Shown here one piece after another: positions 53,342-61,771 of a stretch of 64,000 nucleotides of DNA. This stretch comes from Roseivirga sp. UBA6061 (GTDB taxonomy: Bacteria > Bacteroidota > Bacteroidia > Cytophagales > Cyclobacteriaceae), in assembly GCA_002427745.1 (NCBI GenBank), contig DIYF01000187.1, forward strand, positions 61,092-125,091. The letters are read 5' to 3'. Each line of letters begins with the position of its first letter. Position 1 is the first letter of the stretch. A program made the position numbers and the translations under genes. The notes below the pieces were generated by a model. That model was given only the letters and a program-made list of their open reading frames with translations. It was not told the DNA's origin and made no database searches.

Positions 53342-54553
53342 ATGATGAAAGTTGGATTGATAGGTGAGGGGACACATAAAAGCCTGCTCAGGCAATACCC
53401 CCTGAACCTTGAGAGAGTGTTGTTGGTGAAGGAGAATGGTATACAAGAGACACTTCAGGGAAACACGCTAAACGACTGGATTCAAAGAGGTGAATCTGAT
53501 AATGAAATCGACACGCAGGCAAGCGGGGCAGTTCTCAGCCAGCTGCTTCAGGCCGTAAAATCATGTGATGATATTGTAGTCAGTATAGCTCAGGTACCGG
53601 TGTATCCTCCGGAAACTGCCATGAAAGCGCTTGGTACCGCACTTGAATGGATGGCTGAGCATATAGAGCCTGATTTTTTGCATATCGGTTTTTCCAGCCC
53701 TGATGGCCGATACCAAAAGCTTCAGAATAGTTGGTTAGCAAAACTTCATGAGAACGGTTGTCAGGTTATTTGTCCCGCAGGGATTCCTCCGGCTTTTCCG
53801 GCTTCTCTTCATCATACCATCTCGGTGGCCGATCGTGGCTTTATCGATGCCGGCTTTGAGTTCAGCAATCCGACCGTTGTAGTGGAAGAGAGGGAAACGG
53901 CTGTTTGCCTTGGCAGTACCTGGGTGAAGCAGGCGGTATCCAATGAGGTGGCCAGTGCTATGGTGTTGGGACAAATGCTGGGAGATGAACTGGCAGAGCT
54001 ACCCGACAAAAACACGAATCTCGTTCAGCTTCCCTCGCTGGATGATATCGAATGGCCGGCTTTTTTAACAGATACTGTAGAAGAAGAGCCGCCTTACAGC
54101 CCGGGCTCATTTCAAAGGGGAAAGTCATTTTTGAAATCGATTTTATCGCGGATCATTACGCCTAAAGGCAAGGTGCCGGCCTTTGTGAAAGAAACCAGAA
54201 AAGTGAGCTGTAATGGAGATGGAGCCATGATTAGGGCATGTGATTTTAGAAAAGCCAGCAGAACGAAAGGTGCTTTTGTCTGTGGGGCTTGTGGTTGTGG
54301 TGACCGGGAGAGTGTTTTCGTAGACGGTCCTGTGCCCGGCTTTGAAAAACTCGATTACCCTTATGTGAGCTGCCCGGCCAGTATGCCGGGCTTTTCAAAT
54401 TATCTGTCCTCCGTTGAGGAGTCGCAGCCCTCTGAAAGAAAGCTTAGCATTGAAGCAAAGTTTGGTGAACAGACACTGAAGAAAGGGCAGGAGGTACAGG
54501 AGAAGATCAGCCAACGCCTCGATAAGCGTTTAGGTTGGCTGGATAGATTCTGA
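53342..54553 (+). CDS. Degenerate subtilase-like protein with Cys-rich segment
   Basis: The protein has 403 residues. Its first 220 residues resemble a subtilisin core without the catalytic triad: MKVGLIGEG in place of the Asp strand, ALEWMAEH and FLHIGFSS, then QVICPAGIPPAFPASLHHTI like the AAGN-to-YPA stretch, and QAVSNEVASAMVLGQML like the Ser helix. Residues about 285-355 carry Cys in VSCNGDG, RACDF, VCGACGCGD and VSCPASMPG, possibly metal binding. No signal peptide. It converges with the peptide operon (stop codons 13 bp apart). Pseudo-subtilases occur near peptide clusters, but a link here is only positional. Confidence 0.4.
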   Translation: MMKVGLIGEGTHKSLLRQYPLNLERVLLVKENGIQETLQGNTLNDWIQRGESDNEIDTQASGAVLSQLLQAVKSCDDIVVSIAQVPVYPPETAMKALGTALEWMAEHIEPDFLHIGFSSPDGRYQKLQNSWLAKLHENGCQVICPAGIPPAFPASLHHTISVADRGFIDAGFEFSNPTVVVEERETAVCLGSTWVKQAVSNEVASAMVLGQMLGDELAELPDKNTNLVQLPSLDDIEWPAFLTDTVEEEPPYSPGSFQRGKSFLKSILSRIITPKGKVPAFVKETRKVSCNGDGAMIRACDFRKASRTKGAFVCGACGCGDRESVFVDGPVPGFEKLDYPYVSCPASMPGFSNYLSSVEESQPSERKLSIEAKFGEQTLKKGQEVQEKISQRLDKRLGWLDRF

Positions 54554-54566
54554 GATGCTCATGGCT

Positions 54567-55052
54567 TTAATATTCCACTTTATCTCTGAAAAAGGCCCAA
54601 AGCGAGTGTCGCGTAAAGACTGTAGCAGTTACGGAAGCTCCACTATTGTCCTGCAGATACCTGGTAATCGGAGCCAGAGGCTCATCACTGGGCCGCAGTG
54701 AAATGGCTAGGCTTTCCTGGTTTTGAGATACTTCTTCCTGAAGAGAAGTCACTGTAGCCTTGATCTTAGTGCCATTTCCCAGCCTGATTTCTGCCGGTGT
54801 ACCGGTTTCTATCAGTGCAGCACGCGACTTTTCTGTGTGAAAGATGAACTCTTTTTCGGACGTAATGGTACCGTTAAGTGATAGTGCTATATCCAGTGAA
54901 ACAGTGGAGGCGAGGTACACTCCGGTGGCGATCAGTACACCAAACAGCATAACTGAAAAGAGTCCGATTCTGGATATCAGAAACATACCCGGATGCTTTG
55001 GGTCACTGAGTGGGGGTAAAGCCCTGACTGACTGGTTTAAATTGGGTTTCAT
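54567..55052 (-). CDS. Minimal HlyD-like membrane-fusion protein
   Basis: The protein has 161 residues. One membrane helix (FSVMLFGVLIATGVYLAST) is followed by a single strand-rich domain with IETGTPAEIRLGNGTKI and TVTSLQEEVSQNQESLAI. This matches the beta-barrel part of HlyD-type adaptors, without the coiled coil and lipoyl halves. It is the last gene of the peptide operon, overlapping the ABC exporter by 4 bp, so it probably assists export, perhaps only at the inner membrane. Much shorter than ordinary adaptors (300-450 residues). Confidence 0.55.
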   Translation of the reverse strand: MKPNLNQSVRALPPLSDPKHPGMFLISRIGLFSVMLFGVLIATGVYLASTVSLDIALSLNGTITSEKEFIFHTEKSRAALIETGTPAEIRLGNGTKIKATVTSLQEEVSQNQESLAISLRPSDEPLAPITRYLQDNSGASVTATVFTRHSLWAFFRDKVEY

Positions 55053-56881
55053 AGCTTTTCTTCCTGTAGGTCAATGATTTGAGACTCTTCTACCCGAGGG
55101 GTGTCTACTGCAGCGGGGGAAACCATCTTCTTGAACTGAGGACTGTTTTGGACCAGGTGTTGGTAGTTTCCCCTGGACACAATCGCACCTTGATCCAGTA
55201 TAAATATCTCATCAGCCCTGACCAGATTTTTTACCCGATGCGTCACAAAAACGGTAGTGATGCTGTGCTGCTTCGCAAAAGCAGAAAGGCGCGCGAGTAG
55301 GGCTGATTCTGTCTGAACATCGAGGTGGGAGGTAGCCTCATCAAGTATCAGGATCTTCGGTTTTCTGATCAGCGCCCTGGCGATGGCAAAGCGCTGTCGC
55401 TGGCCGCCTGAAAGGCTGCTTCCCCATTCTGAAACGGGCGTTTCATAGCCCTCTGGAAGCGACTCAATGAGTTCCTCTAGTTGTGCGATTTTTACCACTT
55501 CGGAAACCAGGGCTGAATCCACCGATTCCATGCCAATCGTCAGGTTTTCCATGACCGTACCCCTGACCAGTTGTACTTCCTGCCAGACGATGGCTATTTG
55601 CCTGCGAAAATCAATCAATGGAATCTCCTCAGTAGCTATGCCATCGAAGAGGATGCTGCCGGAGCCTTGTTGCTCGAACCTGCTTAAGAGTCGCAGGAGT
55701 GTAGTTTTTCCTGAACCGCTCAGTCCTACAAGCCCATGTAAACGACCAGCTTTGAGATCCATATTGATCTGGTCCAGTACCGGTTGGCCTTGCCGATAGG
55801 AGAAAGATACCTCTCTCAGTGTAATGGCGCCCTGCAGTTTTACCCTGATGGCAGGTGGTGATTCATAGGCCAGAGAGGGATCCTGTTCCGGAGCCTTATC
55901 CAGATATTCATACACGCGATCCAGATTGACGGCAGCCTGCTGGAAGCTGCTGAAAAGATTGATCAGTGTAGAAAATGGTCCATACATATAGGCGATGTAG
56001 GCAGTAAAGGCCACATAATCTCCCAGGCTCATCTCTCCCTGAATGATATAGCGCCATCCGAGCCAGGTAAAGAGTGCCATGTTCAGGGCATTGAGCAGGC
56101 GGTCTGACATGCCTACCAGGGAGCTGATGGAATGAGCCCGTAAATGAGCTTTCAGTGATTTCTGCTGAATAGCGGCACCGCGCTTATAGTTATAATGTTC
56201 CAGACCCAGTCCTTTGAAGGTTTGCGCCTGACTCAAAACCTCTACCTGCAGAGAGTCAAAGTCAGCCTGGGTTTCTGCCAGGTTCTGCCAGGTGTTGCGC
56301 ATATACTTACCTGAATAAAAGGTAATCAGCACAGTAACAGGAATGGCTAGCATAGCCACCAGGGCCAGCTTCCAGTGCAGAAAGAACAGAAAAGGGGGAA
56401 CCAGCAGGAGGTAAATACCCTGACCGAATAAGACCTGAATGGTATTGACAATGGCTGCCAGGGCACTTTCTCCATCGGCAAAGCGACTTTTGATCTCACC
56501 AACCTGGTGCTGTACAAAAAAGGAGAGAGGCAGGTGCTGCAGGTGGTTGAGAAAGTGCAGGTTAAATACACCATCCAGCTTGGCATTGATATAGGAAGTG
56601 TAATACTGCAGTGCTGTATCCGCAATAGCTGAGGCGATGGTCACCACCAAAATACCAAAGACGATAACTTCCATCAGAGTAATGCTACCTGTGGGATATA
56701 CCGAGTCGAAAAGCAGTTTGGTAAGGAAAGGAGTAACCACTGCCAGCAGACCGATGACAGGTCCCAGGATAATGCCCTTTCCCAGCTTTCTCCAGTAGGG
56801 TCTTACCAGCTTCATCAACCGCAGAAAGTAGCCAAGGGCCTGTTTCAGCCCAATACTATGGTTTGTGTCGAATGAACTCAC
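55049..56881 (-). CDS. ABC exporter (fused membrane and ATPase domains), without C39 peptidase
   Basis: The protein has 610 residues. Six membrane helices span about 30-320, beginning PYWRKLGKGIILGPVIGLLA and TPFLTKLLFDSVYPTG, the pattern of peptide/toxin exporters. The ATPase has Walker A GLSGSGKTTLL, Q-loop, signature SLSGGQRQRFA, Walker B ILILDEATSHLD and H-loop VTHR. There is no N-terminal C39 peptidase, so it would not remove a double-glycine leader. Gaps: 7 bp after the DUF1611-like gene and a 4-bp overlap with the HlyD-like gene. The likely cargo is the 57-residue peptides. Confidence 0.88.
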   Translation of the reverse strand: MSSFDTNHSIGLKQALGYFLRLMKLVRPYWRKLGKGIILGPVIGLLAVVTPFLTKLLFDSVYPTGSITLMEVIVFGILVVTIASAIADTALQYYTSYINAKLDGVFNLHFLNHLQHLPLSFFVQHQVGEIKSRFADGESALAAIVNTIQVLFGQGIYLLLVPPFLFFLHWKLALVAMLAIPVTVLITFYSGKYMRNTWQNLAETQADFDSLQVEVLSQAQTFKGLGLEHYNYKRGAAIQQKSLKAHLRAHSISSLVGMSDRLLNALNMALFTWLGWRYIIQGEMSLGDYVAFTAYIAYMYGPFSTLINLFSSFQQAAVNLDRVYEYLDKAPEQDPSLAYESPPAIRVKLQGAITLREVSFSYRQGQPVLDQINMDLKAGRLHGLVGLSGSGKTTLLRLLSRFEQQGSGSILFDGIATEEIPLIDFRRQIAIVWQEVQLVRGTVMENLTIGMESVDSALVSEVVKIAQLEELIESLPEGYETPVSEWGSSLSGGQRQRFAIARALIRKPKILILDEATSHLDVQTESALLARLSAFAKQHSITTVFVTHRVKNLVRADEIFILDQGAIVSRGNYQHLVQNSPQFKKMVSPAAVDTPRVEESQIIDLQEEKL

Positions 56882-56888
56882 TCGGTTA

Positions 56889-58712
56889 TCAGTATTGAGA
56901 GGTTAGCTCAGACTTCACCAGCGCTGCCAGTTCATCAATCTCTTCAGGCACTGAAAATATGGGAATGCCTGTAGTGGTTTCGATTTGACTTTTTGTATCC
57001 TCGATTTTATTTCCCCGAACGTCCATAAAGTAGGTTTCCGTCCAGCGAGACCCCTGAAGTTTACGACCTCCCATAATGGCAAAGGCAATCACTCTGGTGG
57101 TAATACCTTTCTCTGTGGCCAGTTCCTGAATGTAGTCCAGCGATTTGGTGATGGTCTCCATAGGTGTATCAACCGCAGCTGTCAGAATCACATAGTTGGG
57201 TAAAAACTCGGAGAAGATAAGGGTAGAGGCATTGCCCCGATAAGTGCCTCCCGGAGGATCGAAGACCATAGAGTTCTGACCTCCGGTTATCATCAGGTCA
57301 CTTTTCTGCTCAAGCTCATCCTGCAGCTTTCTGTGGACAGTAAAGCGCCTGTCCATATCTTCTTCTTTCAGTCTGGAAAAGCCAATATCCGCATTGAGCA
57401 GCGAACCTGTGGGTTCTGTCGCAAAGTGACTCACCGTCTCCAGTTTCTCTTTCAGGGCCTCTCTGAGATAGATCTGTGTTGTGAATTTGCCCTGTACCGA
57501 ATCTGTACCAAAGATGCACAGGGTCTTCCGGGGTTTAAAAGTCCGGTAATGGTCAGTATCGGCCTGACTGATATCATAGTTTTCAACACTCACACGGTAG
57601 AAGTGACTTTTGTCTTCGGTGCGATCAAATATGTCGGCATACTTCAGTACATCGTCATAGAGCGATAGCACGGGCAGTTTTTCCTTTACTGCCCGCTGCA
57701 TGATACGTTTCAAAAACCTTACCTCTGATTCATAATTGATGGCACAGGTAAGAATTACTGCATCAAAGTCCAGCGTATCAACTGACTCAATATCATTCAC
57801 TACAGGAATGGAGGTCTTTTCTGATTGAATATAGGTGGATGCGTCTTCCAGCTCCACAGAGTCATCGAATACCACGGTTGTTTCATAACAGGTCAGCTCG
57901 TGGAAGCGCAAAAGACTGTAGGCCTCTTTGTTATACTTAAAAACAGCCACCTTTTTGCCTTTAAGCACGTTTTCTACCTCTTGTCGCCTGAATAGCCCCC
58001 GGCTTTGTTCCTGATCTTCATTGTGTACCGCAATGCGCTCCTTGATATCCCAGATTTCTTCCAGTTGCTGATTTAGTTTCTGAAAGTCATACTTCGGGTT
58101 CACACTCATATTATTGGAGGTGAGCATGGGCATACCAAAGTCGGGAGTGGTAAAATAATAAGGCTCATCCAGGGCTGAGACTTTCAGCATATGCTGAGAT
58201 TCCGGGTGAAGTATAAAGTGCTGGCCGTAGATGTAAAGCCCTCCTTTTTCATATAAGGCAGGCTCCAGGTTGACTGATTTCAGCTCGCCCAGTGATTTCC
58301 CCATATCGTCTTCGATCAGCTTGTAGATGTCAAATACAGGTGGTTCAGCAGGTTTTTCGGTAGTGATGTAGGTGAAGTAGTTCAGGAAAGGGTCTACCGG
58401 AAATACACTGGCCACCTGCTTTTTGCGCAGTGGAATCTTTTCCATCGCGGCTGCAAACTGTTCCAGGAAGGCTTCCTGGGCTGCAGGCCACTGCGATGGG
58501 TCGGTATGCATAAAGATGTAATCACTGCCTGTAAGGGTTTCGAAAAATGGGATGGCATCCAGGTCCTTTTCAAGGTCAATATTGGCTTCGGCAAACTTGA
58601 GCATGGAATACATCCAGCAATTCGTTTGAGCCATCCAGTGCTCACTGTAAAAATCATAGCCCCAGGTGGAGTAATAGAGTTTTGGTAGTTCGGGTGCTTC
58701 AATAACTGACAT
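56889..58712 (-). CDS. Two-part protein with DUF1611-like P-loop domain
   Basis: The protein has 607 residues and no signal peptide. The N-terminal 230 residues (LPKLYYSTWGYDFYSEHW, then SGYDY-like repeats and YIYGQHFILHPESQ) match nothing I recognise. The C-terminal half resembles DUF1611: a Rossmann-like part (LKGKKVAVFKYNKEAYSLLR), a P-loop IFGTDSVQGKFTTQIYLREA near residue 400, ATEPTGSLLNADIGFSRL, and MITGGQNSMVFDPPGGTY. Members of that family include DgcN, a D-glutamate N-acetyltransferase. The gene lies 23 bp after the GH57 gene and 7 bp before the exporter. It may activate or modify the peptides. Confidence 0.55.
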   Translation of the reverse strand: MSVIEAPELPKLYYSTWGYDFYSEHWMAQTNCWMYSMLKFAEANIDLEKDLDAIPFFETLTGSDYIFMHTDPSQWPAAQEAFLEQFAAAMEKIPLRKKQVASVFPVDPFLNYFTYITTEKPAEPPVFDIYKLIEDDMGKSLGELKSVNLEPALYEKGGLYIYGQHFILHPESQHMLKVSALDEPYYFTTPDFGMPMLTSNNMSVNPKYDFQKLNQQLEEIWDIKERIAVHNEDQEQSRGLFRRQEVENVLKGKKVAVFKYNKEAYSLLRFHELTCYETTVVFDDSVELEDASTYIQSEKTSIPVVNDIESVDTLDFDAVILTCAINYESEVRFLKRIMQRAVKEKLPVLSLYDDVLKYADIFDRTEDKSHFYRVSVENYDISQADTDHYRTFKPRKTLCIFGTDSVQGKFTTQIYLREALKEKLETVSHFATEPTGSLLNADIGFSRLKEEDMDRRFTVHRKLQDELEQKSDLMITGGQNSMVFDPPGGTYRGNASTLIFSEFLPNYVILTAAVDTPMETITKSLDYIQELATEKGITTRVIAFAIMGGRKLQGSRWTETYFMDVRGNKIEDTKSQIETTTGIPIFSVPEEIDELAALVKSELTSQY

Positions 58713-58735
58713 GATGTGTGTTTTTGTTACGGTGA

Positions 58736-59944
58736 TCAGGCAAATACTTCTTCTTCGGTTAGCTGATATTGCAGGACTTCTGAGAGCCAGTCCACGCCCT
58801 CATGCCACCAGTGACCAAATAACTCGGTATCGAAGGCCATGATAAAAGTGTGCTCATCGTGGCTCAGACCACGGTTTTTCTCCAGAATCCGGTCAAACTC
58901 TGCCACCTGTTCCTGTACTTTGGCCTTTGCCTGATGCAGGTCGTAAAGCTGCTTGTATCCCAGGTCTACATTCTCACCGGTAATGCCAAAGTACTTGTAG
59001 CCGGTCCAGGCAAGTCCGGATTTGCCGCGATGTACTTCCACATCAATGTAATCGAAGTAGTCAGGAGATACATCCAGTCCAATATCCCGGTAGAACTCTC
59101 TATAGGCGCCATCCGAAGGAAAGGTAGTGTCTGGTGCTTTCCACAAGTACATGGCCAGGCGGTAATCGTGTGCATAAATGCTCAGGTTGTCCTGTTGGTA
59201 ACGGCCGCTTTTATCAGTGCCTGTATAGGCTCCTATACCCGGTACGGTCATGGCTGTAGCGCCAATCCCATACTTTTTTATATACTTTTCAGTGCCCGGG
59301 AAATAGGCACTCTCAGGCATCCAGAAGCCATCAGGGGTGCGATTAAATACACGTTCAAACTCTTCCTTACCGCGTTTGATAAAGTGATCTACCGTGTGCC
59401 CTTCAAAAAAGGGAAGGAAGTTGTGAAAGGGGCTGGAGGTCCAGGCGTCAATACCTGTTTTTTTGTCTTCAAACAGATTGGAGAGGTAGGAGGCAATGTC
59501 GAGGTCTTCCCAGAATTCCCGACTGTCTCTCACCCTGTCCAGGTAATAGTGAGCGGTATTATGTGCCAGGCTCAGCTGATGTTCGGATACATCATTCTTG
59601 TGGTTTAAAAAACGGTTGTATTCATGTGCGCTGGCCGTTCGTTCAATTTCATATTCACCTATCTTTTCCATTTTATCCAGATAGGCCAGGTATCGTTCTT
59701 TGCCTTCAATGAGCTGATTGAACAGGCAGGGGGTCATAGAAAAAATGATTTTTTTGCCGGGCTGATTCACCGGATCCCATTGTTCCAACGCTTTGAACAG
59801 GGGGATGTAGGTTTCTGTAATAGCCTCAAAGAGCCAGTTCTCTTTCTCCTGAAATATGGGCCCGTCTGTAAGTACATAGGGCATATGTGTATTGAGAATG
59901 AAAACAATTTCCTTGTTGGCAGGTGGTTTCGTATGGGTTTGCAT
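58736..59944 (-). CDS. GH57-like protein
   Basis: The protein has 402 residues. Motifs typical of glycoside hydrolase family 57 are visible: VFILNTHMPYV near the start, GFWMPESAYFPGTEKYI with the catalytic Glu near residue 210, and IMAFDTELFGHWWHEGVDWL with the catalytic Asp near residue 370. This last motif is characteristic of GH57 branching enzymes. It is shorter than those (about 500-550 residues) and lacks a secretion signal. Placed between the peptide genes and the DUF1611-like gene, it may act on a glycan or glycosylated peptide. Its substrate is unknown. Confidence 0.7.
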   Translation of the reverse strand: MQTHTKPPANKEIVFILNTHMPYVLTDGPIFQEKENWLFEAITETYIPLFKALEQWDPVNQPGKKIIFSMTPCLFNQLIEGKERYLAYLDKMEKIGEYEIERTASAHEYNRFLNHKNDVSEHQLSLAHNTAHYYLDRVRDSREFWEDLDIASYLSNLFEDKKTGIDAWTSSPFHNFLPFFEGHTVDHFIKRGKEEFERVFNRTPDGFWMPESAYFPGTEKYIKKYGIGATAMTVPGIGAYTGTDKSGRYQQDNLSIYAHDYRLAMYLWKAPDTTFPSDGAYREFYRDIGLDVSPDYFDYIDVEVHRGKSGLAWTGYKYFGITGENVDLGYKQLYDLHQAKAKVQEQVAEFDRILEKNRGLSHDEHTFIMAFDTELFGHWWHEGVDWLSEVLQYQLTEEEVFA

Positions 59945-60147
59945 AGGTGGCTGAGGTTTTTAGTCAGGAGGGTGGGAGCACTTCTACAGACCTGAAGGTG
60001 CAGGAATGAAAAGGGCATAGCTTTCCTGGTCAGCTAGTAGGATAGCTGAATCTATTTTGAAATTCAGAATAGGAAAATGAATTATATGGATGGGATTGCG
60101 TGAATCAGCTGTGATGTCATTTTCGGTGAGCCCGGTATAACAGTTAA

Positions 60148-60184
60148 CCCAAACGACCGGAGATGTTACTGCCGGCCATTTGGG
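60148..60184 (-). other. Hairpin between peptide gene 2 and the GH57 gene
   Basis: CCCAAA-GGCCGG pairs with CCGGTC-TTTGGG (minus strand), 12 pairs with one mismatch and one G-U. It lies 32 bp beyond the second peptide stop and 204 bp before the GH57 start. No T-tract follows, so it may be an attenuator or an RNA-processing/stability site. Confidence 0.5.
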
Positions 60185-60215
60185 TACTACTTACTAATTC
60201 AATGCAATCTGAAAA

Positions 60216-60389
60216 TCAGCTTCTTGCGTCTTCACATCCGGCCAGAAAACGATCTTCACCTGTTTGCCTGTTACAGGCCGGGTTCATACCACTGGCTGAA
60301 AGAATAGAGTGACTAAAATGGCTGGTGCCTGCTTTGGCGGGCTTCAGCTTATCCATCATATTACCGATTTGATTTTTTGTGTATTTCAT
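60216..60389 (-). CDS. 57-residue precursor-like peptide, copy 2
   Basis: ATG 60387-60389 to TGA 60216-60218. It starts MKYTKNQIGNMMDKLKPAKA and ends GEDRFLAGCEDARS. The central part has HFSHSILSASGMNPACNRQT. Two Cys, at 39 and 52. No signal peptide, hydrophobic stretch or double-glycine site. It is 93% identical in protein to the peptide at 60516, with 29 silent codon differences and 4 changed residues (14, 20, 23 and 38). Exactly 300 bp separate the copies, so it arose by tandem duplication. Likely a precursor or signal peptide exported by the ABC system. Confidence 0.8.
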   Translation of the reverse strand: MKYTKNQIGNMMDKLKPAKAGTSHFSHSILSASGMNPACNRQTGEDRFLAGCEDARS

Positions 60390-60515
60390 GCTCTTGTTGT
60401 TTAAAAGTTAATGGTCAGGCGCAAGGCCGGAAATTAGGTGAGCCCCAAACAACATCTTGCCGGGCAAGCTGCTCTTCGGGAGACCTCACCAGTTCAACGA
60501 TTGTATGACCGTTGC

Positions 60516-60689
60516 TTAGCTTCTCGCATCTTCACAACCTGCCAGGAACCTGTCTTCGCCAGTTTGTCTGTTGCAGTAGGGGTTCATGCCGCTGGCAGAC
60601 AGAATCGAATGGCTGAAATGATTGGTACCTGACTTGGCTGGTTTCAGATTGTCCATCATGTTACCGATTTGGTTTTTAGTGTACTTCAT
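60516..60689 (-). CDS. 57-residue precursor-like peptide, copy 1
   Basis: ATG 60687-60689 to TAA 60516-60518. It starts MKYTKNQIGNMMDNLKPAKS and ends GEDRFLAGCEDARS, with Cys39 and Cys52 and MNPYC where copy 2 has MNPAC. The last 33 residues from Ser25 on differ at only one position between copies. It is the first gene after the 287-bp AT-rich region holding LytTR-type repeats, so it is the likely promoter-proximal gene. I do not recognise a named RiPP or pheromone family. Strong codon-level constraint shows it is a real gene. Confidence 0.85.
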   Translation of the reverse strand: MKYTKNQIGNMMDNLKPAKSGTNHFSHSILSASGMNPYCNRQTGEDRFLAGCEDARS

Positions 60690-60742
60690 GCTCTTGTTTT
60701 TAAAAGTTAAAATGAGGTTAAAACATTATGAATGTACTGGAT

Positions 60743-60777
60743 ACGATTGCATTAAGCAATGACAACGTTTGCATTAA
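60743..60777. promoter_or_regulatory. Candidate LytTR regulator binding site (direct repeats)
   Basis: ACGATTGCATTAA (60743-60755) and ACGTTTGCATTAA (60765-60777) form a direct repeat with one mismatch and 22-bp periodicity. LytTR regulators such as PlnC or ComE bind pairs of about 9-bp direct repeats spaced near 21-22 bp upstream of peptide promoters. The site is 54-88 bp upstream of the first peptide start, and the LytTR gene at 60977 is adjacent. Confidence 0.6.
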
Positions 60778-60976
60778 AAAATGATAAAAATAAAATGATT
60801 GGTTTTGAGTTAGTTGTATTGTTAGATAATATAAATTATTATGATTGCTGATCGGGAGGCTATTTCTCTCGCTCTTTTTCACTTCTCAGTTTTATATGTC
60901 TTGAAACCCCAGTGTTCCAAGAGCGATTGATGATGCAAAAATGAGTCGATTGAGTCACTCCGGGAGTAAGATGAAC

Positions 60977-61771
60977 TTACTTGTACTGATTCATAATAAA
61001 CTCAAGCCGGTCTTTATAACTCCGGCTTAGTTTCAGTGATGTGCCATTAGTGAGGTTGACCATATACTCACCATGGAAGTAAGGCTCTATACTCTCGATC
61101 GCATCGATATTGACCATATGAGACTTGTGAATCCTCAGGTGGCCGGAAGGGTCCAGTAGTTGCTCCAGGTTTTTCACAGAGAGGTTTGTAAGCTCAAAGC
61201 CATGGTTGAGGTGTAGTTTGCAGAAGGTACCTTCACTTTCAATCCAGAGGATATCTTCCACGGGTACAAACCTGATTTTACCTTTCTGCTTGCAACTGAT
61301 CTTTTTGAGGTATCGCTTACCAGAATCCTTTGAGAGCATTGTTTCAAAAGCAGACATAAGCTTATCGAGCTGATCCGGTCTATGTGGGGCTTCATTGCTT
61401 TTAAGCTGCGTTCTGATACGTGAAAGGCTCTTTCGGAACCTGGACTGATCGAAAGGTTTAAGAATATAGTCCAGTGCATTTTCTTCAAAAGCCCGGATGG
61501 CGTAGTCATGGTAGGCGGTGACAAAGACAATAAGCGGCAATGGGGTTTCTAAGCGACCAATCAGGTCGATTCCTGATAATTCAGGCATCTCAATATCCAG
61601 TAAAACCAGGTCAGGTTTCTTATCAATAATGGCCTTCAGAGCCGCCTGTCCGTCTCCGTATTCGCCCAGCAGGTTAAAATCGGTTTCTTCATTCAGAAAA
61701 TGAACCAGCAATTGTCTTGCAACAGGTTCATCATCAGCGATGATCACAGATATGGTGGGAGCGCTACTCAA
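60977..61771 (-). CDS. LytTR-family response regulator
   Basis: The protein has 264 residues. Receiver: VIIADDEPVARQLL, phospho-acceptor Asp in PDLVLLDIEMPELSGID, Lys in YILKPFDQSRF. LytTR domain (about 160-262): YLKKISCKQKGKIRFVPVED, HLRIHKSHMVNID, and SLKLSRSYKDRLE. Its start overlaps the kinase gene by 4 bp. It lies directly upstream of the 57-residue peptide genes on the same strand, with a 287-bp gap containing the direct repeats. It is the probable activator of the peptide operon. Confidence 0.92.
   Translation of the reverse strand: MSSAPTISVIIADDEPVARQLLVHFLNEETDFNLLGEYGDGQAALKAIIDKKPDLVLLDIEMPELSGIDLIGRLETPLPLIVFVTAYHDYAIRAFEENALDYILKPFDQSRFRKSLSRIRTQLKSNEAPHRPDQLDKLMSAFETMLSKDSGKRYLKKISCKQKGKIRFVPVEDILWIESEGTFCKLHLNHGFELTNLSVKNLEQLLDPSGHLRIHKSHMVNIDAIESIEPYFHGEYMVNLTNGTSLKLSRSYKDRLEFIMNQYK

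Noticed and set aside
60438..60632. 64-residue plus-strand frame over the first peptide gene
   Set aside because: It is antisense to the 57-residue peptide, which shows strong synonymous conservation; the plus-strand frame does not recur in the second copy.
60216..60689. Double-glycine (bacteriocin-type) leader in the 57-residue peptides
   Set aside because: No GG, GA or GS site suits C39 cleavage, and the exporter has no C39 domain.
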